In this document: positions 16,919 through 24,354 of the stretch, piece by piece | How the letters are laid out: the number at the start of each line of letters is the position of its first letter | How positions within the stretch are numbered: position 1 is the stretch's first letter | NCBI RefSeq assembly: GCF_902506195.1 | Contig: NZ_LR732819.1 | Coordinates: 1 to 64,000 of the forward strand | From: Citricoccus sp. K5 | GTDB lineage: Bacteria > Actinomycetota > Actinomycetes > Actinomycetales > Micrococcaceae | DNA: 64,000 nt | Reading direction: 5' to 3' | The notes under the pieces: generated by a model | Told to the model about the DNA's origin: nothing | Database searches by the model: none | What the model saw: only the letters and a program-made list of their open reading frames with translations | Position numbers and translations under genes: made by a program

Positions 16919-17365
16919 CTACTGTTCGGGGTTGCGGGTGGTGGTCAGGGTCCAGGAGAGGGGAAGGAATGGGCGGGCCGGGGAGATGTCGGTGTCCGTG
17001 AGGACGGTCGCGGCTTGCTGGGAAAGGGCCGGCCGGATGATGCCGGAGCCGACCCGGGCGCCGGTGAGGGCCGCTTTGAGTTCGCCGGTGGCACCGAGGA
17101 CCGCCCATGTCTCTGTGGCGGCCACGGTGGTGTTGAACCGGAACTCCTGGCCCTGCAGGTCCGGGCCGCCAGCCACGGGCTCCTGGTCGTAGGGGGATCC
17201 GGCTCCGGGCCAGAGCACGCAGTACGGCAGGATGTGGCCGCCCACGGTGGTGATCCCGGCGGGGACTTTGCCGGTGTCGACGCGGGTCGGGCCGAATGAC
17301 CGGACCGTCTTGATCAGGGCTTCGATGTGCTTAAAGATCGGGTGAGCGTCAGGGATGCCTGCCAT
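16919..17365 (-). CDS. Tail terminator-like protein
   Basis: A 148-residue protein. The ATG at 17365 overlaps the preceding stop (ATGA), which excludes the longer in-frame extension upstream. It lies after the HK97 gp10-like protein and two genes before the tail tube, the place of the tail terminator or tail completion protein that caps the tube. No motif proves this. Confidence 0.7.
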   Translation of the reverse strand: MAGIPDAHPIFKHIEALIKTVRSFGPTRVDTGKVPAGITTVGGHILPYCVLWPGAGSPYDQEPVAGGPDLQGQEFRFNTTVAATETWAVLGATGELKAALTGARVGSGIIRPALSQQAATVLTDTDISPARPFLPLSWTLTTTRNPEQ

Positions 17366-17718
17366 CAGGTGACCGCCTTCCCGCCGAGCTGGCCGAGGGC
17401 TTCCAACCACTTCGCGCTGTTCTTCTCGAATGCCGGGGACATATAGGGCTGGGGTGCCATGCGGGACGTGCCGTGCTCGACGTACGCGGCATAGTTCACG
17501 CCGGCCTCTACCTGGCCATAGACGGCGCTGCCGTCGGTTCCGGTCTCCGTGGTGATGGAACCCTTGAGCATGCCTGTGTCCACCGGCGCCAGTTCCCGGG
17601 CTCCGTTGGCGGTGTCGATCGTGGCCTTCACGGTGGCGGCCACGACCATGGGCCGGAGTTTCCCCGGGGCGGTCTGTAGCCGGTTGGCGTGGGCCCGAAT
17701 GTCGTCGCCTGCACCCAT
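17365..17718 (-). CDS. HK97 gp10-like tail completion protein
   Basis: A 117-residue protein with the family's typical middle: LAPVDTGMLKGSI followed by YAAYVEHGTS and a C-terminal PAFEKN block. HK97 gp10-like proteins act at the head-tail joint. ATGA overlaps join it to both neighbours. Confidence 0.88.
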   Translation of the reverse strand: MGAGDDIRAHANRLQTAPGKLRPMVVAATVKATIDTANGARELAPVDTGMLKGSITTETGTDGSAVYGQVEAGVNYAAYVEHGTSRMAPQPYMSPAFEKNSAKWLEALGQLGGKAVT

Positions 17719-18167
17719 CAGCCACCGCCCTGGGTGAGGTCGTCCAGGCAGGTGAGGTCACGCTCCCAGACGAGAGTTCCGCGCTGGATGGACGTGACCT
17801 TGAGGCGGCGTCCGATCAGGTGCGGGTCACCGTCGTGGCCGGGCTTGTACCCGGTGACGGTGATGTACGGGCCTGAGCCCGTGACGGTCAAGTCCGGCAT
17901 CCGTGAAAGTGGCAGGGTCACGAGGTACTCACGGGTGCTCACGTCTTGAGAGACGACCTCGGCCTCGCGTTCGCCGGTGCGTTGCTGCACACGGCAGGGC
18001 ACGTCACTGGCGTACGCAGGACCGGGGCTGGGCTCTACGTCCGGCCATACCGGCGGGGCGTCGGCACCATGAACCCGACAAAGCCCTGTCATGGTGGACT
18101 CGGCAACAGGCCTATGGTGTTGTTGCCACTCCGGTGGGATGACCTGGTGATTCGGGAGGCCTACCAT
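17718..18167 (-). CDS. Head-tail connector protein (DUF6093-like)
   Basis: A 149-residue protein with the IPPEWQQHHRPVAES opening seen in DUF6093-type actinophage connector proteins. It overlaps the previous gene by ATGGTAG and the next by ATGA. Position between the adaptor and the gp10-like protein supports a neck role. Confidence 0.72.
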   Translation of the reverse strand: MVGLPNHQVIPPEWQQHHRPVAESTMTGLCRVHGADAPPVWPDVEPSPGPAYASDVPCRVQQRTGEREAEVVSQDVSTREYLVTLPLSRMPDLTVTGSGPYITVTGYKPGHDGDPHLIGRRLKVTSIQRGTLVWERDLTCLDDLTQGGG

Positions 18168-18529
18168 GGCCAGCGTCCGTACTCTTCGGCTTCATGACGG
18201 CCAGACAGCCCGGGGGCCACGTAGCCGATGAACGAGGCTTCACCGTCCTCAGTGTTGGCGTGGCCGTCGTACTCGTCAGCCTGCGCCCGGAGCTCAGCGG
18301 CCACCGCCGGCCCATCCGACGAGAGGTCCTGGGTGCGGATCTTCTTTGCGACCAGCACCTCAGAGGTGGCGATGATGCGCAGCGCCCGGGCGGTTGCTCG
18401 GTTCACGTTCTCATCGGAAGCCACCAGCAGGCCGGTGATCATGTCATCCGAGAGCAGCGGGGCATTCTCGTCCAGGTCCGTGATGTTCAGACGGACGAGT
18501 CCAACCGGGGTAGTGAAGTTGATGGGCAC
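18161..18529 (-). CDS. Head-tail adaptor protein
   Basis: A 122-residue, mostly helical protein (DENAPLLSDDMITGLL...). The GTG at 18529 is preferred because GGGAGG lies seven bases upstream; a longer reading would run through the hairpin behind the capsid gene. Its place right after the capsid and the helix-rich composition fit the gp6/gp15-type adaptor ring under the portal. Confidence 0.75.
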   Translation of the reverse strand: MPINFTTPVGLVRLNITDLDENAPLLSDDMITGLLVASDENVNRATARALRIIATSEVLVAKKIRTQDLSSDGPAVAAELRAQADEYDGHANTEDGEASFIGYVAPGLSGRHEAEEYGRWPW

Positions 18530-18565
18530 GGCAGTACCTCCCGGCGCTATGAAGTTGAAGGGGGC

Positions 18566-18617
18566 GGGTGGGGCAGAGGTGCCAGCTATTGGCGCTGGGT
18601 GCTCACATGCCCCACCC
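18566..18617 (-). terminator. Hairpin after the capsid gene
   Basis: GGGTGGGGCA (18566-18575) pairs with TGCCCCACCC (18608-18617), 16 bases past the capsid stop, with a smaller stem (GCCAG/TTGGC) in the loop. It probably reduces downstream transcription or stabilises capsid mRNA. Confidence 0.6.
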
Positions 18618-18632
18618 ATTCAGAGGGGAAGA

Positions 18633-19742
18633 TCAGGAACCGGTGGACGCGTACGTCAGCATCGGATCCAGGGTGCCGGCGCCCACGACGTGGCGGCCGC
18701 GGTAGGCGATCGTGTCATCGCCGAACGAGCCTTCCTCCGGGGAGATGGCCCCACCAGTGAGGCGCTGGCCCTGGTCGGCCTTGACCCGGATGTCCGGGTT
18801 CTCCTGGCCGCGGAGCTTGGCGACCACGAGGGCCGGACGCGACGCCGTCGGAGCGGGCAGCAGGTACCAGGTGGTGTCCGCCTTGGCCGAGGTGTTCACC
18901 ACAGTCAGGTAGTCCGACACCACGACGGTGAACTTGCCGGCCAGCGGGTTCGGAATCATCCCGGACCCGCCCTCGGGGTTCGGGATCGTCGGGGTGGACA
19001 CCAGCTGCTCGGCCTCGAACATCAGGGCAGCGGGGACAACCAGCTGCATCTTGGAGTTGGCCACCCGGGACGGGTTGCCGTTCTTGTCCTTGCGCTTGCT
19101 GATCGCCACGTAGGCGGCCTGCAGGTTGGCGCGGGTGAGCGGCTTGTTGTCCACGGCGTTGCCGTTGGCGGACTTGAAGAAGTCTGCCTTCGGACCGGCG
19201 GCGGACACGAATGCCTCGAAGGCGGCCTTGTCCTCGGTCTCGATTGCGCCCTGGGCCAGGTCGGCCGGCAGCTGAGTCAGGCCGTCGAGGTCATCGTTGA
19301 CGATGAGCTCCCAGGTCAGCTTGAACAGGTTGCCGAACTTCTTCACGGCCAGTTCGTACTTGGCCGCGTCCTTGTTCCGCTCCTTGTACTCGGCACCCTC
19401 CTTGACCTCATCGAGGGCACCACGGCCGCCGAACAGGTCGACAAAGGTCTTCGGCTTGAAGTCCTTCACGGTGGTGGCCCGGGCGAGCTTCTGCCACTCC
19501 GGGGTCAGATCCTCGTACTTGGCAAGCATCTCCCGGTCGAAGGCGGCGCCGAGGTAGATGTTGAAGTCACCCCGGGTGAGCGCCTCAGACAGCATGGCCT
19601 TCTTGAAGGGGTTGCCCCGCTTCATGCCGTCGTTGAATAGCTTGGCGGCCTCGACCATGTTGGTGAGGAAGCCCTGCGAGGGGGCGTTGCGCTTCTCCCA
19701 GCCTTCGGCCAGGAGGAGTTCTTCGGTGTTGAGAATGGTCAT
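18633..19742 (-). CDS. Major capsid protein
   Basis: A 369-residue protein with the profile of the Mu gpT / HK97-fold capsid group: an N-terminal helical arm, a long central block with FGNLFKLTWELIVNDDLDGL, and a C-terminal part with the conserved-looking VVVSDYLT and WYLLPAP segments. It follows the DUF2190 protein, and the ATG has AAGGAG upstream. Confidence 0.9.
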   Translation of the reverse strand: MTILNTEELLLAEGWEKRNAPSQGFLTNMVEAAKLFNDGMKRGNPFKKAMLSEALTRGDFNIYLGAAFDREMLAKYEDLTPEWQKLARATTVKDFKPKTFVDLFGGRGALDEVKEGAEYKERNKDAAKYELAVKKFGNLFKLTWELIVNDDLDGLTQLPADLAQGAIETEDKAAFEAFVSAAGPKADFFKSANGNAVDNKPLTRANLQAAYVAISKRKDKNGNPSRVANSKMQLVVPAALMFEAEQLVSTPTIPNPEGGSGMIPNPLAGKFTVVVSDYLTVVNTSAKADTTWYLLPAPTASRPALVVAKLRGQENPDIRVKADQGQRLTGGAISPEEGSFGDDTIAYRGRHVVGAGTLDPMLTYASTGS

Positions 19743-19756
19743 GGTGTTTCTCTCCT

Positions 19757-20098
19757 TCAGGCCTGTGCCGGGCCGTTGAGCAGGGAGACTTCGACCGGTC
19801 CGGCAGCGGCGGCCTTGGTGGCCAGTGCGAAGCCGAACAGGAGGTTGTCCGTGGCGGTGGTGGTGAGTGCGCCGGTGGCGGCGGTGATGTACACCGGGTC
19901 TCCGACGTTGGCGACGGCGCCGGTGACGGTGACGTCAGCGGAGCCGTTGAGCCACACGGTGGCGGTGCCGTCGGGGAATCGTTCGGTCTGGGCGATGCCG
20001 CGGAAGGCGCCGACGGCCACAGGGGAACCGGGGACGACGTAGGCGGGGACGGGCAGGGAGATGTGCAGTGCCTCGGGGAGGCGCATGTTCTTGGCCAC
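19757..20098 (-). CDS. DUF2190-type capsid decoration protein
   Basis: A 113-residue beta-rich protein of DUF2190 type: GSPVAVGAFRGIAQT, then alternating Val/Thr/Gly strands. Members bind the outer capsid surface as cement. The GTG start has GGAGG upstream. It lies between scaffold and capsid genes, the normal place. Confidence 0.85.
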   Translation of the reverse strand: MAKNMRLPEALHISLPVPAYVVPGSPVAVGAFRGIAQTERFPDGTATVWLNGSADVTVTGAVANVGDPVYITAATGALTTTATDNLLFGFALATKAAAAGPVEVSLLNGPAQA

Positions 20099-20100
20099 GG

Positions 20101-20523
20101 TCAGGCCTCCTTCACGTTGCGGCCGAACGCCTCAGCGACGGCCTTGCTGGCGGACTCGGGGGTGATGTCCTCGGAGCCGGTGGCGGCGGTGTCGCCGACG
20201 CCGGAGGGGGTGCCGGCGCCGTTGGCGGACTCACGGGCGGCTGCGGCCTCGGTGACCATGGCGGCGAACGCGTCGTGGTCGTAGTCGTCGTCCTTCGCGG
20301 CCGACTCGGCGGCGGTCACGTAGAACTTCGGGGCGTCCTTGCCGAACGCCTCGGTGACGGCGGCCAGGGCCTTGTCCTTGCGGGCCTCGGCTGCTTCCTT
20401 GGCGGCCTTGCGAGCGTCTTCCTCGCGGGCGTCGCGTTCGTCCTTCAGTTCCTTCTCCAGCGCGGTGACCCGGCCGGCGGACTCGCGCAGGTCGGCGAGT
20501 TCCTTGTCATCGATGGTCGCCAT
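20101..20523 (-). CDS. Scaffold protein from nested in-frame start
   Basis: ATG at 20523 (residue 273 of the protease) is preceded by AGGAGG with an eight-base spacer. It gives a 140-residue, highly charged coiled-coil protein (MATIDDKELADLRES...). This is the same arrangement as phage lambda C/Nu3, where the scaffold is the C-terminal part of the protease translated on its own. Confidence 0.75.
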   Translation of the reverse strand: MATIDDKELADLRESAGRVTALEKELKDERDAREEDARKAAKEAAEARKDKALAAVTEAFGKDAPKFYVTAAESAAKDDDYDHDAFAAMVTEAAAARESANGAGTPSGVGDTAATGSEDITPESASKAVAEAFGRNVKEA

Positions 20524-21339
20524 GGTGGCGCCCTCCTTTTTCTCGTTGACCCCGGCCGGACCGGACGGGGAATCTGTGGGGGTAATGGGGTCGAACTCGG
20601 TGCGGCGGCGCACCGGCTCCGGGCCGCCCTCGAGCGTCACGGTGGACCCGTCGACGGTGTACGTCTGCCGGTAGGTGCGAGTCGTGTACCGCTCATCGGT
20701 GGAGTAGTAGACGTAGTCGTCGTCGAAGTCCTCGAACCAGACGTACGAGCCGTCCGTGCCGTGGGTGTCGTAGACGGCCTTCGCCAGCCACCCGTTGCGG
20801 TCACCGTTCGTGGTCTCAGTGGCCCGCATCGAGCGGGACTCGATGACTCGGGCCGCTTCCAGGACCTCGGCGATGCGTCCCCCGCGGCCGGCGACGGTCA
20901 CTAGGTCCACGCGGTTGAAGGGGTCCGGGATGAGGCGGTTCACGGTGCCGTCCTCGGAGATCTCGGCGGCCGCACTGATGGAGACCCCGATGAACTCGCC
21001 GAACTCGGTCACGAAGTCACGCCACGCGGACCCGACACGGGCCTCGGCGACGAGGGCATCGCCGGTCCACCGGGCGTCCTCTGTCAGGACGAGGGCAAGG
21101 TTCCGGAGGTCACCCTCCGGGCGCTCCATGTCTTCCATGGCGGTCGTGTGGTTCACGTGGCCCTGGGTGCCTCGGGGGAACGCCTTGTCCTTGGCGGCCC
21201 GCTCGAGCATCTCTGCTGAGTATTGGCCGGACGATCCTTGGCCAGGGGTGATGATGGTCAGGAGAACACGGCCCGGACCGGTGTTGGCCGGCGCCGTGGT
21301 CGTGGCCTCATGGATGCGCTGCTGTAGCAGAGTCGCCAC
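20101..21339 (-). CDS. Capsid maturation protease fused to scaffold
   Basis: A 412-residue protein. The N-terminal ~200 residues form the protease; H61/H64 (GTQGHVNHTT) and S120/S122 (GVSISA) are likely catalytic residues of an assemblin-type His/Ser phage protease. The C-terminal ~140 residues are a charged coiled coil that serves as scaffold. GTG at 21339 with AGGAGG four bases upstream is chosen as start; readings extended to 21510 add an Arg/Pro-rich stretch that looks non-coding. A strong internal start (20523) makes the scaffold alone. Confidence 0.87.
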   Translation of the reverse strand: MATLLQQRIHEATTTAPANTGPGRVLLTIITPGQGSSGQYSAEMLERAAKDKAFPRGTQGHVNHTTAMEDMERPEGDLRNLALVLTEDARWTGDALVAEARVGSAWRDFVTEFGEFIGVSISAAAEISEDGTVNRLIPDPFNRVDLVTVAGRGGRIAEVLEAARVIESRSMRATETTNGDRNGWLAKAVYDTHGTDGSYVWFEDFDDDYVYYSTDERYTTRTYRQTYTVDGSTVTLEGGPEPVRRRTEFDPITPTDSPSGPAGVNEKKEGATMATIDDKELADLRESAGRVTALEKELKDERDAREEDARKAAKEAAEARKDKALAAVTEAFGKDAPKFYVTAAESAAKDDDYDHDAFAAMVTEAAAARESANGAGTPSGVGDTAATGSEDITPESASKAVAEAFGRNVKEA

Positions 21340-21360
21340 GATGCCTCCTAGGCTGTTGGG

Positions 21361-21525
21361 GTGGATGATGACGCGAACGTGTGCACCCCGGATGGGCACC
21401 AGTGGGTGCTTGACGGTGTGCATTTGGCGTCGTTCGGTGGGGCGATGTGGGTGAAGTGCCGGTTTTGCGGGGCGGTGGAGCACCGGCCCGCGGCGAACTA
21501 CCGGGCGCACCTACTGGGGGAGTAG
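21361..21525 (+). CDS. Possible 54-residue zinc-ribbon protein, antisense within the head operon
   Basis: The minus strand has no convincing gene between the MuF stop (21511) and the protease start (21339). The plus strand has an open frame from GTG 21361 to TAG 21525 with strongly G/C-biased third positions. Its product has C8...H13-x-W15 and C33-R-F-C36-G, a zinc-ribbon pattern typical of small actinophage proteins. The ribosome site is weak (AGG nine bases upstream). Orientation against the operon is unusual, so this remains a candidate. Confidence 0.45.
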   Translation: MDDDANVCTPDGHQWVLDGVHLASFGGAMWVKCRFCGAVEHRPAANYRAHLLGE

Positions 21526-22554
21526 GTCTTTCACTGGGGTGAGGCTGTAGGACGGCCGCCAGTCGGGGCTCTCGTGGCGAGTGGATAGGTCCGCCCAGGT
21601 GACATCCCCGTTGCGGAGTAGGTCGGCCCGGGTCTTGCCGAGGGCGCGGTCCTGGGTCTCTTCGGTGAGGCTGTTCCACCAGTCGTCTCGCTCGGCAGGC
21701 CGGTCGGGCTCGTCGTCCTCAATGCCGGTGAAGCCGAGCTCCGCCCAGGTCTTGGTCTTGTCCACGAACGTGCACCGGCCCTGCTGGTGGTCCTCGGGGC
21801 CGAACTGATCGACCGGCCATTCCGTGCCGTGCTGGGCGAGACAGGATCCGCAGGTCCGGGAGTCGAGTGATGCGATCCAGATGCGGGCGGTGATGAGGTC
21901 CCGGTTGACTTGTGCACTGGCACGGCTGGCGGCCCGGCCGGCGTCGAGCATTTCGGTTCGGGCGATGCGGGCGGCCCGGGCGAGGCCACCGTTGAACGCT
22001 CCCTCGGTGCGGGTCATGATGCGTCGGGCCACCGTGTTCGGGTTGTCCCCGACGGTGATGCCGCGGATGAGCTCGGCGCGCATGGCTGCCTCAGCGGCCG
22101 GGGCGAGTGCTGCGGTGGTGGATGCGATCTGCTGGGTGGAGCGGGCCACGATGGCGTCCAGGGTGTCATCGTTCAGGGTGCCGAGCGTGACCCCGGGGGC
22201 CTCGGGCGGGAGTTGGGCTTGCAGTGAGGCGAGGTGCGCGTCTACGGCGTCCAGGACTGCGGTGCCGAGGTCGTTGGTGATGGTCACCTTGGTCAGGGCG
22301 GCGAGCTCGTCCAGGCGGGACCGAGCGGCGGCCAGGGCTTGGGCGAGGCGCCGGTCTTTCGCGATCACGCTGGCTGGGATGGTGTCGGCGTCCGTGGCCA
22401 GCAAGACGGTGAGAGCGTCGGCAAACTTGGGGGTGAGCTCGTCCCAGGCATCGACCCATCCTCGGGTGATGGCGACGACCTGCTGGTCGGTGAGTTCTAC
22501 GGTCCGGTCACGGGATGCCCGCACCAGCTGCACAACCTCATCGGTTACAGCCAT
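21511..22554 (-). CDS. MuF-like minor head protein
   Basis: A 347-residue protein of the Mu F / SPP1 gp7 group, which binds the portal and acts in head assembly and DNA ejection. The C-terminal half holds the typical RTEMLDAGRAAS, then SRTCGSCLAQHGTEW and HQQGRCTF, a cluster of Cys and His residues. It follows the portal module. Confidence 0.9.
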   Translation of the reverse strand: MAVTDEVVQLVRASRDRTVELTDQQVVAITRGWVDAWDELTPKFADALTVLLATDADTIPASVIAKDRRLAQALAAARSRLDELAALTKVTITNDLGTAVLDAVDAHLASLQAQLPPEAPGVTLGTLNDDTLDAIVARSTQQIASTTAALAPAAEAAMRAELIRGITVGDNPNTVARRIMTRTEGAFNGGLARAARIARTEMLDAGRAASRASAQVNRDLITARIWIASLDSRTCGSCLAQHGTEWPVDQFGPEDHQQGRCTFVDKTKTWAELGFTGIEDDEPDRPAERDDWWNSLTEETQDRALGKTRADLLRNGDVTWADLSTRHESPDWRPSYSLTPVKDLLPQ

Positions 22555-22566
22555 GCGGGCACCCCC

Positions 22567-22743
22567 TCAGAGTGTTCCTCGGTGCGACGAGCTCCCCGGG
22601 TCGGTCGGCGGCGCGGGCGGCTTCCTCGGTGGGTCCTCCGGCCGATACCCGCCGACCTTGCCCGTGGGCTGGTAGGTGATGGCCAGCAGCAGGACCGCAA
22701 TGACGACGAACAGCAGTAGCCAACCGGCGGCGTGGACCCACAT
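22567..22743 (-). CDS. 58-residue single-pass membrane protein
   Basis: Its ATG shares one base with the portal stop (TGATG), and it ends 12 bases before the MuF start. Residues 7-23 form a clean membrane span (GWLLLFVVIAVLLLAIT); the tail is Pro/Arg-rich. Third positions are GC-biased, so it is very likely a real gene. A membrane protein between portal and MuF is unusual; function unknown. Confidence 0.72.
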   Translation of the reverse strand: MWVHAAGWLLLFVVIAVLLLAITYQPTGKVGGYRPEDPPRKPPAPPTDPGSSSHRGTL

Positions 22744-24338
22744 CACAGGACGTCCGCCGGGTTTCCGCCGTTGCGTAGGGCATTGGCCGCGGCCTGCCCT
22801 GCGGCGTCGGCTGCGGTCTGGTTGGGGTCGATCCAGTTGCCGTCATCGTCAAGAGCGTCATCAATGATGTCGTCAGCGTTCTCAACGTTGAACGCCCGCA
22901 GGATGAGCCGCAGGATCTCCACCGGCGGCATCTTGCCCGTCTCGTCAGCGATCTTCACGGCATCCATGAGGATGGTGAGGTTGTCATCCTCGATTGGCGG
23001 GAAGTCCACCGTGACCGTCTGGTCCGTCTCGTCCGCAAACACCACCTGAGTGCGGTCCCGGACCTGTTCGATGCGGCCCTTCAACTCCCCGCGGGGAGCC
23101 TTCACGGACTGCTTGATCCGGTACCCAACGGAGGCGCGGATGAACTCGGCCCACAGCTTCTGCCGGTTCTCGAACGTGAGCCGCATGGGCTTGTCCAGGG
23201 TCTCGGCGACAGCACGGGCACCTTCCTGGCCGGGGTCGGCGGTGAGGATGGTGACGGCTACACCGGTGGCCGCGGCGACCATGGACGCGAACGGGCGGCC
23301 CTTGACCGGCTCAATTCCGGAGTAGGACGGGGTGTTCGCCTGCAGGTCGGAACCGTACAGGGTGCCACCCGCCGGGCCGTTGGTGGCTTGTGCAGCGGCG
23401 CGGGCCGTCTGGGTCTTGTCGGTCTTCGAGCTGATCACACGGGCGATCTTCGACAGCGCCTTGTACAGGTTCCAGCAGTCCTCCAAGAACTCCTTGTACA
23501 TGCGGGCGTACGGGATCGCGGGGAAGCCGTCACCGACACCCCACTTGCGGGATCGGCCGGCCCCGTTGACCTTCACGTGGCAGATCGCAGCGCCGCCACC
23601 GTACCCGGGGGTGGTCTTGCCCGGCCACAGAACGGGCTTCCCCTTGATGACCGAGGGCTTGTTGATCGGGTCGAAGTCGATGTCCGGGTACCAGGCCGCC
23701 ATCCGGCGAGGCGTGCCCTCGGTGTTCAGTTGCTCGGTCCACTCACGAAGGTAGTAGTGGGTGGTGGCCCGGTCTCCCGGGGCGGTGAGCTTGTCGGTGA
23801 CCTCATCGAACGGGATGACGCGGGCCATGACGGTCCCCAACAGAGGGTCTACCCAGTGGCCGACGAACACGTTGCCGTCGTCGAACAAGTCGCCCTCGAG
23901 GTCCATGCGGGCCTGTTCACCGAACACGGCCGCCTTGTTCCCGGCGTCCTTCACGTAGGCGTCCACGATGGCGGACACGTCCTGGGAGCGGCGCCCCTCG
24001 ATCTGCCCGTTGTCGGGAGCGGTGATGGTGCAGCCGGCGCCCCACACGTAGGCGCCACGGATGGCCTTGGCCCGCACCATGAGCGGGTTCATCCCGGAGA
24101 AGGCCCGTACGAGGTTGGCGTTGGACACGAGGGTGGAGTGATCCACTTCCACGGTCTCGGCTCCGATGCGGGCCCAGCCGGCGTTGTCCCGCTGCAGGTC
24201 CGCGATGGCCTCCTGCGCCTTCTCCAACTTGAACGTCAGAGAATCCACCTCCGCCACCACGACCGGGTCCGGCCCGGCAGTAAGAGCTTCACGGACGGCG
24301 GGGGACTGGCGGAGACCAAGCGTCTGCAGAATGCCCAC
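22743..24338 (-). CDS. Portal protein
   Basis: A 531-residue protein of phage portal type. Landmarks are ANLVRAFSGMNPLMVRAKAIRG near the N-terminus, a conserved helical stem/wing region around 250-400 (LSKIARVISSKTDKTQ, RPFASMVAAATGV), and an acidic C-terminus (DDALDDDGNW). GTG at 24338 with AAGGAGG six bases upstream is the start. It follows the large terminase. Confidence 0.9.
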   Translation of the reverse strand: MGILQTLGLRQSPAVREALTAGPDPVVVAEVDSLTFKLEKAQEAIADLQRDNAGWARIGAETVEVDHSTLVSNANLVRAFSGMNPLMVRAKAIRGAYVWGAGCTITAPDNGQIEGRRSQDVSAIVDAYVKDAGNKAAVFGEQARMDLEGDLFDDGNVFVGHWVDPLLGTVMARVIPFDEVTDKLTAPGDRATTHYYLREWTEQLNTEGTPRRMAAWYPDIDFDPINKPSVIKGKPVLWPGKTTPGYGGGAAICHVKVNGAGRSRKWGVGDGFPAIPYARMYKEFLEDCWNLYKALSKIARVISSKTDKTQTARAAAQATNGPAGGTLYGSDLQANTPSYSGIEPVKGRPFASMVAAATGVAVTILTADPGQEGARAVAETLDKPMRLTFENRQKLWAEFIRASVGYRIKQSVKAPRGELKGRIEQVRDRTQVVFADETDQTVTVDFPPIEDDNLTILMDAVKIADETGKMPPVEILRLILRAFNVENADDIIDDALDDDGNWIDPNQTAADAAGQAAANALRNGGNPADVL

Positions 24339-24354
24339 GGGCGGCCTCCTTCGG

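Noticed and set aside
20101-21510. Extended N-terminus of the protease (57 extra residues)
   Set aside because: The extra stretch is Arg/Pro/His-rich and the GTG at 21339 has a perfect AGGAGG; the plus strand there has better coding character.
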